Shown: piece by piece, positions 33,529 through 42,405 of the stretch
How the letters are laid out: each line of letters begins with the position of its first letter
How positions within the stretch are numbered: the first letter of the stretch is position 1
Origin: DATILI01 sp035476635
Lineage (GTDB): Bacteria; Pseudomonadota; Gammaproteobacteria; Burkholderiales; Burkholderiaceae_C
Direction: 5' to 3'
Length of the DNA: 64,000 nt
Assembly: GCA_035476635.1 (NCBI GenBank)
Contig: DATILI010000008.1
Coordinates: 1-64,000 of the forward strand
Program-made: the position numbers and the translations under genes
Notes under the pieces: generated by a model
Told to the model about the DNA's origin: nothing
Database searches by the model: none
The model's input: only the letters and a program-made list of their open reading frames with translations

Positions 33529-35217
33529 ATGCTGAAACAACCTGCGAGCAAATACCCGTCGTTCAAGCCTATCGGTTTGCGCGATCGGACATGGCCCGAC
33601 GCGGTCCTTACCAAGGCGCCGATCTGGTGTAGCGTCGATCTGCGCGACGGCAACCAGGCGCTGATCGAACCGATGGACATTCTGCGCAAGCTGCGCATGT
33701 TCCAGACGCTGGTGAAGATTGGTTTCAAGGAGATCGAAATCGGTTTCCCGTCCGCCTCCCAAACCGAGTTCGACTTCGTCCGGCAACTGATCGATGGCAA
33801 CCTGATCCCCGACGACGTCACCATCCAGGTGCTGACGCAGGCGCGCGAACCGTTGATTCGCCGTACCTTCGAGGCGTTGCAAGGCGCCAGGCGCGCCATC
33901 GTGCATTTGTACAACGCCACCGCGCCAGTCATGCGGCGCGTGGTGCTGGGCATGGACTGCGACGAGATCGTCCAGCTCGCCACCAGCCATGCCCGCCTGT
34001 TTCAAGAGTTGGCCGCGCAGCAACCCGGCACGCAATGGACTTTTCAGTACTCGCCCGAGATGTTCTCCGGTACCGAACTGGTCTTTTCCAAGCGTGTCGT
34101 CGATGCAGTGACCGAAGTCTGGCAACCCACGCCACAGCGCAAGTGCATCGTCAACCTGCCTTCCACGGTGGAGCATTCCACGCCGAACATCTTTGCCGAC
34201 ATGATGGAATGGATGCACCGCAACCTTGCACGGCGTGATTGCATCGTGCTCTCGGTGCACCCGCACAATGATCGTGGCACCGGCACGGCGGCAGGTGAAT
34301 TCGCCTTGATGGCCGGTGCCGACCGCATCGAAGGCTGCCTGTTCGGCAATGGCGAACGCACCGGCAATGTGGACCTCGTGAACGTCGCACTCAATCTCTA
34401 TACCCAAGGTGTTTCGCCGGGGCTGGACTTCTCCGATATCGACGAGATCCGCCGTACCGTCGAGCACTGCAACCAGTTGCCGGTGCATCCACGCCACCCC
34501 TACGCCGGCGATCTTGTCTACACCTCGTTTTCCGGCTCGCACCAGGATGCGATCAAGAAGGCGTTTGGCGCGCGCAGGGATGCCGACCCCTGGGACATTC
34601 CGTACCTGCCGATCGATCCAAAGGATCTCGGCCGCAGCTATGAGGCGGTGATTCGCGTCAACAGCCAGTCGGGAAAGGGTGGCATTGCGTACCTGCTGGA
34701 AAGCGAATTCGGCCTGGAGCTGCCGCGGCGCTTGCAGATCGAATTCAGCCAGGTCGTGCAAGGCGTCATGGATGCGAGCGGCAAAGAGCTCACAGCGCAG
34801 GATCTCTGGCAATTGTTCGAGCGCGAGTATGGCGTGAAGGACGTGACGGCGCCGCAGCACCAGACCTTGCAGGAGGCCGGCGGCGACCACATCAGCATCG
34901 AAGCCGACGTGGCTTTGCAAGGCCGCAGCTTCAAAGTGCGGGGCAAGGGCACCGGGCCGATTGAGGCGTTCATCAATGGCCTGAACGACGCGACCGGCCA
35001 TTCCGTGCGTGTGCTCGACTACCACGAGCACGCCGTCGGCTCGGGTGCCGGGGCGCAGGCTGTGGCGTATCTTGAGCTGCGCATCGACGAGGCGCATACC
35101 TTGTTCGGTGTAGGCATCGATGCCAACATCGTCTCCGCATCGCTCAAGGCCATTCTGAGCGGCCTGCAACGCGCGAAAATCAGCATTTCGACGGGTGAGG
35201 GCGCGGTAGCGGCCTGA
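33529..35217 (+). CDS. leuA: 2-isopropylmalate synthase, long type (type 2)
   Basis: This 562-residue enzyme condenses 2-oxoisovalerate with acetyl-CoA, the first step of leucine synthesis. The catalytic region VDLRDGNQALIEPM (about residues 36-49), metal-binding HPHND in LSVHPHNDRGTGTA, and a C-terminal LeuA regulatory domain are visible. Length and start (YPSFKPIGLRDRTWPD) are those of the fungal/actinobacterial-type LeuA. ATG 33529 follows the attenuator. A second, shorter 2-isopropylmalate synthase gene follows after 38 bases. Confidence 0.95.
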   Translation: MLKQPASKYPSFKPIGLRDRTWPDAVLTKAPIWCSVDLRDGNQALIEPMDILRKLRMFQTLVKIGFKEIEIGFPSASQTEFDFVRQLIDGNLIPDDVTIQVLTQAREPLIRRTFEALQGARRAIVHLYNATAPVMRRVVLGMDCDEIVQLATSHARLFQELAAQQPGTQWTFQYSPEMFSGTELVFSKRVVDAVTEVWQPTPQRKCIVNLPSTVEHSTPNIFADMMEWMHRNLARRDCIVLSVHPHNDRGTGTAAGEFALMAGADRIEGCLFGNGERTGNVDLVNVALNLYTQGVSPGLDFSDIDEIRRTVEHCNQLPVHPRHPYAGDLVYTSFSGSHQDAIKKAFGARRDADPWDIPYLPIDPKDLGRSYEAVIRVNSQSGKGGIAYLLESEFGLELPRRLQIEFSQVVQGVMDASGKELTAQDLWQLFEREYGVKDVTAPQHQTLQEAGGDHISIEADVALQGRSFKVRGKGTGPIEAFINGLNDATGHSVRVLDYHEHAVGSGAGAQAVAYLELRIDEAHTLFGVGIDANIVSASLKAILSGLQRAKISISTGEGAVAA

Positions 35218-35255
35218 AGCTGTCAACGAACTACAAGTCACACCAGGAGCCCCAC

Positions 35256-36794
35256 ATGGCAGACAAACTCATCATCTTCGACACCACCTTGCGAGACGGC
35301 GAACAATCTCCAGGCGCGTCGATGACCAAGGACGAAAAGCTGCGCATTGCACGCCAGCTGGAGCGCCTGAAGGTCGATGTCATCGAGGCGGGTTTTGCTG
35401 CCAGTTCCAACGGCGATTTCGAGGCCGTGCACGCGATTGCCCAGGCCATCAAGGACTCGACGGTGTGCTCGCTCTCGCGCGCCAATGATCGCGATATCGC
35501 GCGGGCCGCCGAAGCGCTCAAGGGCGCCAACAGCGCACGCATCCACACCTTCATTGCGACTTCGGCGCTGCACATGGAGAAAAAGCTCCGCATGACACCC
35601 GAGCAGGTGCTGGAGCAGGCCAAGCTGTCGGTGCGCTTTGCGCGCAACCTGGTAGCCGACGTGGAGTTCAGCCCCGAAGATGGCTACCGCAGCGATGTGG
35701 ATTTTTTGTGCCGCGTGCTCGAAACCGTGATTGCCGAGGGCGCCACCACCATCAACGTGCCTGACACCGTGGGCTATGCGGTGCCCGAGCTCTATGGCCA
35801 ATTCATCAAGACCTTGCGTGAGCGCATCCCCAACTCGGACAAGGCGATCTGGTCGGTGCATTGCCACAACGACCTCGGCATGGCCGTCGCGAACTCGCTG
35901 GCGGGCGTGAAGATCGGCGGGGCGCGTCAAGTCGAATGCACCATCAACGGCCTCGGAGAGCGCGCGGGCAACTGCTCGCTCGAAGAAGTGGTGATGGCGG
36001 TAAAAACCCGCAGGGACTACTTCGGCCTTGATCTGGGCATCGATACGCAGCACATCCTGGCGGCCAGCCGCATGGTCAGCCAGACCACGGGTTTTGTGGT
36101 GCAGCCCAACAAGGCCGTCGTTGGCGCCAACGCCTTTGCACATGCCTCGGGAATTCACCAGGATGGCGTGCTCAAGGCGCGCGACACCTACGAGATCATG
36201 CGTGCCGAAGACGTGGGCTGGAGCGCCAACAAGATCGTGCTGGGCAAGCTCAGCGGCCGCAACGCCTTCAAGCAGCGCTTGCAGGAACTCGGTGTTGCAT
36301 TGGAAAGCGAGGCCGACGTCAACACGGCGTTTGCCAAGTTCAAAGAGCTCGCCGATCGCAAGAGCGAAATCTTCGACGAGGACATCCTCGCGCTTGTGAG
36401 CGATGAGAGCGTGACCCATGAGCACGAGCAGTACAGCTTTGTCTCCCTGTCGCAACACAGTGAGACCGGAGAGCGCCCGCATGCCTCTATCGTGTTCACG
36501 GTGGAAGGCAAGGAGGTCAAGGGCGAGTCCGACGGCAACGGCCCGGTCGACGCTTCCCTCAAGGCCATTGAAACGCACGTCAAGAGCGGCGCGGAGATGG
36601 TGCTCTATTCTGTGAACGCCATCAGCGGATCCACAGAGAGCCAGGGGGAAGTGACGGTGCGCCTGCAGAACTCCGGCAGGGTGGTCAACGGCGTTGGCGC
36701 CGACCCGGACATCGTCGTCGCCTCCGCAAAGGCGTATCTGAGCGCCCTGAACAAACTGCTCAGCAAGGCGGATCGCGTCGCCGCACAGGGTTAG
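35256..36794 (+). CDS. leuA: 2-isopropylmalate synthase, short type (type 1)
   Basis: This 512-residue enzyme is the common bacterial form. Visible are FDTTLRDGEQSPGASM at the start, the catalytic Asp/Glu region, VHCHNDLGMAVANSL (metal His residues, about residues 203-217), NGLGERAGNCSLEE, and the C-terminal regulatory domain. It is 38 bases downstream of the long-type leuA and probably controlled by the same attenuator. Having both types in tandem is notable; a citramalate or alpha-isopropylmalate-related substrate for one of them cannot be excluded. Confidence 0.93.
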   Translation: MADKLIIFDTTLRDGEQSPGASMTKDEKLRIARQLERLKVDVIEAGFAASSNGDFEAVHAIAQAIKDSTVCSLSRANDRDIARAAEALKGANSARIHTFIATSALHMEKKLRMTPEQVLEQAKLSVRFARNLVADVEFSPEDGYRSDVDFLCRVLETVIAEGATTINVPDTVGYAVPELYGQFIKTLRERIPNSDKAIWSVHCHNDLGMAVANSLAGVKIGGARQVECTINGLGERAGNCSLEEVVMAVKTRRDYFGLDLGIDTQHILAASRMVSQTTGFVVQPNKAVVGANAFAHASGIHQDGVLKARDTYEIMRAEDVGWSANKIVLGKLSGRNAFKQRLQELGVALESEADVNTAFAKFKELADRKSEIFDEDILALVSDESVTHEHEQYSFVSLSQHSETGERPHASIVFTVEGKEVKGESDGNGPVDASLKAIETHVKSGAEMVLYSVNAISGSTESQGEVTVRLQNSGRVVNGVGADPDIVVASAKAYLSALNKLLSKADRVAAQG

Positions 36795-36818
36795 CCGCTA
36801 CATTTACAACTTTAATAG

Positions 36819-36853
36819 TTCCGCGCAAGTCTTTGATCTTGCGCGGAATTTTT
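36819..36853 (+). terminator. Intrinsic terminator after the second leuA
   Basis: TTCCGCGCAAG and CTTGCGCGGAA form an 11-base perfect stem around an 8-base loop, followed by TTTTTC. It ends the leuA transcript. Confidence 0.88.
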
Positions 36854-36903
36854 CATTTCTATACACTTCGGCTACGAGTTTCCCCTGTTCCGGAGACGTA
36901 TTC

Positions 36904-37929
36904 ATGCCCAGCGACAAGAGTTTTGCATTGAGCCGTTTGTTTCACCTAGTTGCAGTTTTTTCATTTCTCCTCGCCTTGGGCGGCCCGCAGGCGCACGCTG
37001 CGGAACGAAAAAAAGTCGTCATCACGAAGCAGCACAGTGCATCGCTTGCGCCGCGCGCCATCAAGCGCAAGGCCAATCGGGTCGCTGTGGTCATACCTGC
37101 CAAGCCGTCTTTCGGGCAACTCGCCGGCTTGCATTCGGCTTTCAATCCATTGGATCTGAAGTCCAGCGTTGCCTTGGTGATTGATCAGGACACGCGCGAA
37201 GTGCTGTTGAGCAAGAACGATCAGGCCGTGCTTCCGATCGCCTCGTTGACCAAACTCATGACCGGCGTCATCGTGACCGAGGCGCGGCTGCCCATGGATG
37301 AAATGATCGCCATCAGCCAGGATGATGTAGACACGGAAAAAGGCAGCCGCTCCCGGCTGACCATCGGGGCCACGCTCAGCCGTGCCGAATTGCTGCACCT
37401 GGCTTTGATGTCCAGCGAGAATCGTGCGGCACACGCGCTGGGGCGCTCGCATCCGGGTGGCCTGGCCGTTTTCGTGAGCCTGATGAATGAAAAGGCCAAG
37501 GCGCTTGGCATGGCGGACACACGGTATGTCGAGCCGACCGGGCTTTCCAGCCGCAACCAGTCCAGCGCACGCGATCTGGCGACGCTGGTGAGTGCTGCCT
37601 ACAACGACCCGGTCTTGCGTGAGTTGTCGACCTCGCCCAGCCACCTGGTGGAAGTCGGAAACCGGACACTGCAATACAACAACACCAACCGGCTGGTCAA
37701 AAACCCGGGATGGGATATCGGCCTGCAGAAAACGGGCTATATCTCCGAGGCCGGGCAGTGCCTGGTCATGCAGGCCAAGATCGCGGGGCGCAAACTCATC
37801 ATCGTGTTTCTGGATTCCGCCGGAAAACTGAGCCGCCTGGGCGACGCGGAGCGCGTACGCCGCTGGGTGGAGGCCAACCCGCCGGCCCTCAAGCCGATGG
37901 TGTCCGCCGCCAAGCCAGTGAATGGCTGA
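36904..37929 (+). CDS. pbpG: D-alanyl-D-alanine endopeptidase (PBP7-type, S11 family)
   Basis: This 341-residue periplasmic penicillin-binding protein cleaves peptidoglycan crosslinks. A signal peptide ends near AHAAE (residue 32). The S11 motifs are present: SLTK (PIASLTKLMTG, about residues 114-117), SEN (LMSSENRAA, about 173-175) and KTG (LQKTGYI, about 276-278). The start ATG 36904 is preceded by CCGGAGAC. It converges with an IclR gene, 9 bases apart. Confidence 0.94.
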   Translation: MPSDKSFALSRLFHLVAVFSFLLALGGPQAHAAERKKVVITKQHSASLAPRAIKRKANRVAVVIPAKPSFGQLAGLHSAFNPLDLKSSVALVIDQDTREVLLSKNDQAVLPIASLTKLMTGVIVTEARLPMDEMIAISQDDVDTEKGSRSRLTIGATLSRAELLHLALMSSENRAAHALGRSHPGGLAVFVSLMNEKAKALGMADTRYVEPTGLSSRNQSSARDLATLVSAAYNDPVLRELSTSPSHLVEVGNRTLQYNNTNRLVKNPGWDIGLQKTGYISEAGQCLVMQAKIAGRKLIIVFLDSAGKLSRLGDAERVRRWVEANPPALKPMVSAAKPVNG

Positions 37930-37938
37930 AGGCGGCCT

Positions 37939-38733
37939 TCAGGAGGGCTGCTTGCTGGCGCTGTGGTAGCCCAGCGCAGCTGAAATCTGGCCGGCGGTCG
38001 CCTCCAGCTTGGGCAGCCAGCTTTCGTCGAGCCGGTCGGCAGGCGCCGAGATCGAGAGACCGGCCACAAGCTTGTTCTGGTCGTCATACACGCCGACGGC
38101 CATGCAGCGCACCCCTAGTTCCAGTTCCTCGTTGTCACGTGCAATGCCATACTGGCGCGCCTTGGAAAGTTCGCGTTCGAGTACCGGCAATTGGGTGATG
38201 CTGTTTTTCGTGTGGCCGCTCAGCCCCGTACGCGTCGCATAGGCGCGCACGCGCTGCGCGTCATCCACGGCCAGGAACAGTTTGCCAACCGAGGTCAGGT
38301 GCAGCGGTGCACGGCCACCAATGGCGCGCACCACTTGCATGCCCGAACGCTCGCTGTAGGCCCGCTCGATGTAGACGATTTCATCGCCCTGGCGCATGCT
38401 CAGGTTGACCGGCTGCTGGATCAGCTTGTGCAGTTCCCGCATCGGGGCCAGCGCCGCGTCGCGTACGCTCAGGCGGCCCTTCACCAGATTGCCCAGTTCC
38501 AGCAAGCGCATGCCGAGCCGGTAGCTGCCCGGCTCCGGCCGGTCGACAAAGCGACCGGTCGCCAGGTCATTCAGGATGCGATGCGTGGTGGAAGGATGCA
38601 GCCCGGTCTTTTCGCTGATTTCCTTCAACGAAAGCGGCTCCTCGCGCGACGCCAGGACATCGATCAGCGCAAACATGCGCTCAATGACCTGGACGGTAGG
38701 TGTGGCCGGTACGCTGGGGTCGGTCTTTCTCAT
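37939..38733 (-). CDS. IclR-family transcriptional regulator
   Basis: This 264-residue regulator has an N-terminal winged helix (PLSLKEISEKTGLHPSTTHRILNDL, about residues 34-58) and a C-terminal effector domain ending in the family segment VGVYDDQNKLVAGLSISAPA. ATG 38733 is preceded by AGCAGGA and is preferred to TTG 38745. It has no obvious catabolic target beside it; the neighbours are pbpG and the N-degron transferase gene. The target is unknown. Confidence 0.9.
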   Translation of the reverse strand: MRKTDPSVPATPTVQVIERMFALIDVLASREEPLSLKEISEKTGLHPSTTHRILNDLATGRFVDRPEPGSYRLGMRLLELGNLVKGRLSVRDAALAPMRELHKLIQQPVNLSMRQGDEIVYIERAYSERSGMQVVRAIGGRAPLHLTSVGKLFLAVDDAQRVRAYATRTGLSGHTKNSITQLPVLERELSKARQYGIARDNEELELGVRCMAVGVYDDQNKLVAGLSISAPADRLDESWLPKLEATAGQISAALGYHSASKQPS

Positions 38734-38828
38734 TCCTGCTTTCAACTTGTTTGGGGCATTTTATCTGGTGAAAATGCAGTTCGTGCGCTGCGACATCGCA
38801 AGGCGGGCCACAAGCCGGAAGTGAAGGT

Positions 38829-39608
38829 TCAAGGGGCCGGCAATGGAGGCAATGGCGGCAAGGGCAGCGACTGGTTGCCGGGTGTCCACTCCCCGTCGAG
38901 CAGCACCTCATTGGGCGTGAAACGCGCCTTGTAGTTCATCTTCGGGCTTTCGCGGATCCAGTAGCCCAGGTAGACGTAGGGCAATCCCAGTTGGCGCGCC
39001 TGTTCGATTTGCCAGAGCACGCTGTAGGTGCCGTAGCTGGCATGCGCCTCGGGTTCGTAGAACGTGTAGACGGCGGAGATGCCGTCGTCCAGCACGTCCA
39101 GGATCGACACCATCTTCAGTGTCCCCGGATGACCATCCCAGGACGGCTCGCGAAACTCAACGAGGCGAGAGTTCACCCGGCTTTGCAGCAGGAACTGGGT
39201 GTATTGGTCGATGCTGTCGTGGTCCATGCCACCGCCCGCGTGGCGGCCGGTCTGGTAGCGCAAATAGAGTTGGTAGTGCTCCGGCACAAAGCAAAGCTTG
39301 AGGACCCGCGCCTGCAATGCGCCGTGTTGGTTCCAGGCACGCTGCTGGCTGCGCCCCGGCTTGAAGCTGCCCGCAAGAACCCGAAGCGGCAGGCAGGAGC
39401 GGCAGCCATCGCAATAAGGCCGGTAGGTGAACATGCCGCTGCGCCGAAAGCCCTTGTTGACCAGGCCCGAGTAGGTGTCGTTCTGGATGAGGTGACTGGG
39501 CGTGGCCACTTGGGAACGCGCTTGCCGCCCCGGCAGATAGCTGCAAGGGTAGGGCGCCGTTGCGTAGAACTGCAAGGTCTGGAGTGGAAGATCGTTGAGA
39601 TGCGTCAC
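38829..39608 (-). CDS. bpt: Aspartate/glutamate leucyltransferase (bacterial protein-tRNA transferase Bpt)
   Basis: This 259-residue enzyme adds Leu to proteins with N-terminal Asp or Glu, marking them for degradation through ClpS. Visible family segments are YPCSYLPGRQARSQV, the Cys-rich RRSGMFTYRPYCDGCRSCLPLR in part (about residues 53-74), and YWIRESPKMNYKARFTP near the end. GTG 39608 overlaps the aat stop by 4 bases and gives the family N-terminus THLNDLPLQTLQFYAT. The C-terminal end is unusual: LPLPPLPPLPAP. Confidence 0.9.
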   Translation of the reverse strand: MTHLNDLPLQTLQFYATAPYPCSYLPGRQARSQVATPSHLIQNDTYSGLVNKGFRRSGMFTYRPYCDGCRSCLPLRVLAGSFKPGRSQQRAWNQHGALQARVLKLCFVPEHYQLYLRYQTGRHAGGGMDHDSIDQYTQFLLQSRVNSRLVEFREPSWDGHPGTLKMVSILDVLDDGISAVYTFYEPEAHASYGTYSVLWQIEQARQLGLPYVYLGYWIRESPKMNYKARFTPNEVLLDGEWTPGNQSLPLPPLPPLPAP

Positions 39609-40372
39609 GCTGCAGTGGGCCTCGGCGTCAGGACTTCGTTCCAGTATACGGGTTCGAAGCGCCATGTGGGAGAGGGCTCCAGGCGATGTTGTGCCACGTG
39701 CGCCGCGAAATCGGCGCGGCTCATTTCCCGGGCTCCCATGAACGCCAGATGCGGCGTATTCTGCTGGCAATCGATGGCCCTTATGCCGTGGTGCCGGCAA
39801 AAAGCCACCAGCGCCGCAAGAGCAATCTTCGAGCCATCCGTGACGCGCGTGAACATCGACTCGCCGAACACGGCTTTTCCGATGGCCACGCAATACAGGC
39901 CGCCGGCCAGTTGGCCGTCGACCCAGGTCTCCACACTATGGGCCTGGCCCGCGCGGTGCAGGGCCAAATAGGCCTGCACCATCTCGGGCACGATCCAGGT
40001 TCCGCTTTGGCCCTCGCGTGGACTTGCAGCGCAGGCCCGGATGACCTCCGCAAATGCGGTGTCAATACGGATCTCGCAGCGCGGCGCGCTGCGTCGGAAG
40101 TGTTCCAAGGTCTTGCGCAGCGACCGGTGCATGCGGAACGCATCCGTCTGCAGGACCATGCGCGGATGGGGGCTCCACCACAGGATAGGCTGGCCCTCGC
40201 TGAACCAGGGAAAGATGGCTTGCGCGTAGGCGCCGCGCAACGTCTCGACGTCCAGTGCGCCGCCGGCAGCCAGCAGCCCAGGCGCCGGGTCCGTCGGGCC
40301 CCAGGCCTGTGCAAGCGACGGAAACGACTCGCCGGGGGCCAACCAAGTCAAGCGGGATTGCGGGGATTGCAC
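39605..40372 (-). CDS. aat: Leucyl/phenylalanyl-tRNA-protein transferase
   Basis: This 255-residue enzyme adds Leu or Phe to N-terminal Lys, Arg or Met for the bacterial N-degron pathway. The family region PGLLAAGGALDVETLRGAYAQAIFPWFSEGQPILWWSP (quoted in parts) and GGLYCVAIGKAVFGESMFT and CQQNTPHLAFMGAREMSR in part are visible. GTG 40372 is chosen because VQSPQSRLTWLAPGESFP fits the family start; an ATG at 40432 is the alternative. It overlaps bpt by 4 bases, so both N-degron branches are coexpressed. Confidence 0.92.
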   Translation of the reverse strand: MQSPQSRLTWLAPGESFPSLAQAWGPTDPAPGLLAAGGALDVETLRGAYAQAIFPWFSEGQPILWWSPHPRMVLQTDAFRMHRSLRKTLEHFRRSAPRCEIRIDTAFAEVIRACAASPREGQSGTWIVPEMVQAYLALHRAGQAHSVETWVDGQLAGGLYCVAIGKAVFGESMFTRVTDGSKIALAALVAFCRHHGIRAIDCQQNTPHLAFMGAREMSRADFAAHVAQHRLEPSPTWRFEPVYWNEVLTPRPTAA

Positions 40373-40534
40373 GGCAGATGGATGAAATTGCGAGGGCGTT
40401 GCGCAATTACACCGCAAAGACCGGCATGGCAACTACTGGAGGTAAGAAAGCTCCTGCTTACAAGTCTCACATCGCACTACACGATGGTCCCCGTCCCAGT
40501 GGTTACAAATGGAGGTCTGAAAGGAAGAATCTCC

Positions 40535-41239
40535 ATGTCAACTCAAAACAACATCCAAAGCGGCGCCGCGCAAGCCCCGTTCTCCGAGCGGCTGCGCCAT
40601 AGCAAGGCCCTGATTCCGACCATGGCCGTTCTGGCCGTGACAACCCTGGCCCTCGCAGCCACTGTGGTGGGCCAACGCTCAGATGCACGAAACGGCGAAC
40701 AACGCGCAGAGGAAGTCGTGCAAAGTCCGCAATCCCTGGCGCAGCAGGAAGTTCCGGCAAAAGCCGCGGTGGTCAGGGCACCGGAAAAGGCGGGCATCAT
40801 CACGGAGTACAAGGCGCCGCCCAAACCGGCGACTCGGCCGCTTGCGCAATCAGGTGCGCAGCCAGTCGCGTGCAGCCACTGCGGCACCGTGGAGTCCGTC
40901 ACCACGATCCGGCGCGAAGGCTCGGTCAACGGCGTTGGCAACACCGGCATTGGCGTGGGCGCCATTGGTGGCGCTGTGGTCGGCGGTTTGCTGGGCCACC
41001 AGGTGGGTGGCGGCAACGGCAAGAAAGCGGCGACAGTGCTTGGCGCAGTGGGCGGTGGATACGCCGGCCACGCCATCGAAAAGAACGCCAACAGCTACAC
41101 GGCCTACCAGATGCGCGTGCGCATGAACGACGGCTCGGTGCGCACCATCGAACAGCGCAGCGCAGTTGCCACGGGTTCGCAGGTCACGGTGGAAGGCAAC
41201 ACCCTGCGCGTGCTGCCGGCCCCATCCGCGCAGAGTTAG
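40535..41239 (+). CDS. Glycine-zipper 2TM domain protein
   Basis: This 234-residue protein has an N-terminal hydrophobic segment (LIPTMAVLAVTTLALAATVVG, about residues 27-47), a Pro/Ala region, a CSHC motif (VACSHCGTVESV) and a glycine-zipper segment (GNTGIGVGAIGGAVVGGLLG in part, about residues 136-165) of the Rick_17kDa family. The C-terminal part (MRVRMNDGSVRTIEQ) is the usual extension in this family. ATG 40535 is chosen with AAGGAAG upstream; the open frame upstream is antisense to aat. The function is not known. Confidence 0.85.
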   Translation: MSTQNNIQSGAAQAPFSERLRHSKALIPTMAVLAVTTLALAATVVGQRSDARNGEQRAEEVVQSPQSLAQQEVPAKAAVVRAPEKAGIITEYKAPPKPATRPLAQSGAQPVACSHCGTVESVTTIRREGSVNGVGNTGIGVGAIGGAVVGGLLGHQVGGGNGKKAATVLGAVGGGYAGHAIEKNANSYTAYQMRVRMNDGSVRTIEQRSAVATGSQVTVEGNTLRVLPAPSAQS

Positions 41240-42273
41240 TCGCTTGCGACGTTCAGCACCAACTTGCCGAAATTGGCGCCGGTGAAAAGCTTGATCAGGG
41301 CTTCGGGGAAGGTGGTCAGGCCTTCCACGATGTCTTCCTTGCTCTTCATGCGGCCGTCTTTCAGGTAGCCCGCCATCTCGGCCACGGCCAGGTGGTAGCG
41401 GTCGGCATAGTCAAACACCACGATGCCTTCCATCCGCGCGCGGTTGACCAGCAGCGACAGGTAGTTCTTCGGCCCCTGTACCGGTGTGGTGTTGTTGTAC
41501 TGGCTGATCGCGCCGCAGATGATGATGCGCGCTCCGCGCCCGATGCGCGTGAGCACGTCGTCCAGGATTTCTCCGCCTACATTGTCGAAATAGATGTCCA
41601 CGCCCTTGGGGCATTGCTCCTTCAGCCCGGCCTTGACGTTGCCGGCCTTGTAGTCGATGCAGGCGTCAAAGCCCAGCTCGTTCACCACCCAGTCGCACTT
41701 GGCCTTGCCGCCTGCAATACCGACCACGCGGCAGCCCTTGATCTTGGCCAGTTGGCCTACGGTCTGGCCGACGGCACCGGCGGCGCCCGATACCACCACC
41801 GTTTCGCCCGGCTTGGGCTGGCCGACGTCCATCAGGCCGAAGTAGCCGGTCATGCCGGGCATGCCCAGCACGTTCATCCATTGCGTCATGCTGCCCAGGC
41901 GCAAGTCGATCTTGAACAGTCCGTTGCGCTTGATCTGATCTTCGGGGATCAGCATGTATTCCTGGATGCCCAGGCCCGCGGATACGGTATCGCCGACGGC
42001 GAACTTCGGGTTCTTCGATGCGATGACCTTGCCGACGCCGCCCGCGCGCATAACCTCGCCGATGCCGACCGGCGGGATGTAGCTCTTGCCCTCATTCATC
42101 CAGCCGCGCATCGCGGGATCGAGCGAAAGGGCCAAGGTCTTGACCAGCACGCCGCCGTCGGCCGGATCAGCTACCGGCTCGGTGGTGAAATTCCAGCACT
42201 CGCGCCCCGGTGTACCTACCGGACGCTGGGCCAGGCGGACCTGGTGGTTGACGAGATGGGTGATGGTGGTCAT
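41236..42273 (-). CDS. MDR-family NADP-dependent oxidoreductase (CurA-like)
   Basis: This 345-residue zinc-independent medium-chain reductase/dehydrogenase has the nucleotide-binding AASGAAGAVG-type motif (VSGAAGAVGQTVGQLAKIKG, about residues 153-172), and DIYFDNVGGEILD and NYLSLLVNRARMEGIVVFD. The family reduces double bonds of 2-alkenals, leukotriene B4-like substrates or curcumin. The physiological substrate here is unknown. It converges with the glycine-zipper gene (4-base overlap of the ends) and is divergent from an SDR. Confidence 0.9.
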   Translation of the reverse strand: MTTITHLVNHQVRLAQRPVGTPGRECWNFTTEPVADPADGGVLVKTLALSLDPAMRGWMNEGKSYIPPVGIGEVMRAGGVGKVIASKNPKFAVGDTVSAGLGIQEYMLIPEDQIKRNGLFKIDLRLGSMTQWMNVLGMPGMTGYFGLMDVGQPKPGETVVVSGAAGAVGQTVGQLAKIKGCRVVGIAGGKAKCDWVVNELGFDACIDYKAGNVKAGLKEQCPKGVDIYFDNVGGEILDDVLTRIGRGARIIICGAISQYNNTTPVQGPKNYLSLLVNRARMEGIVVFDYADRYHLAVAEMAGYLKDGRMKSKEDIVEGLTTFPEALIKLFTGANFGKLVLNVASD

Positions 42274-42405
42274 GCATGTTCTCCTGCTATGGGCCTGTCA
42301 AAGTGGGGCGATGTTAGCGAGCGCCGGCCGCTGAGCGGGTAGCGAAAGCGACAGCTATCCAGAGAGCTGCCTCTATGTTTGAATGGCGCACAAAGGAACT
42401 TTCCC

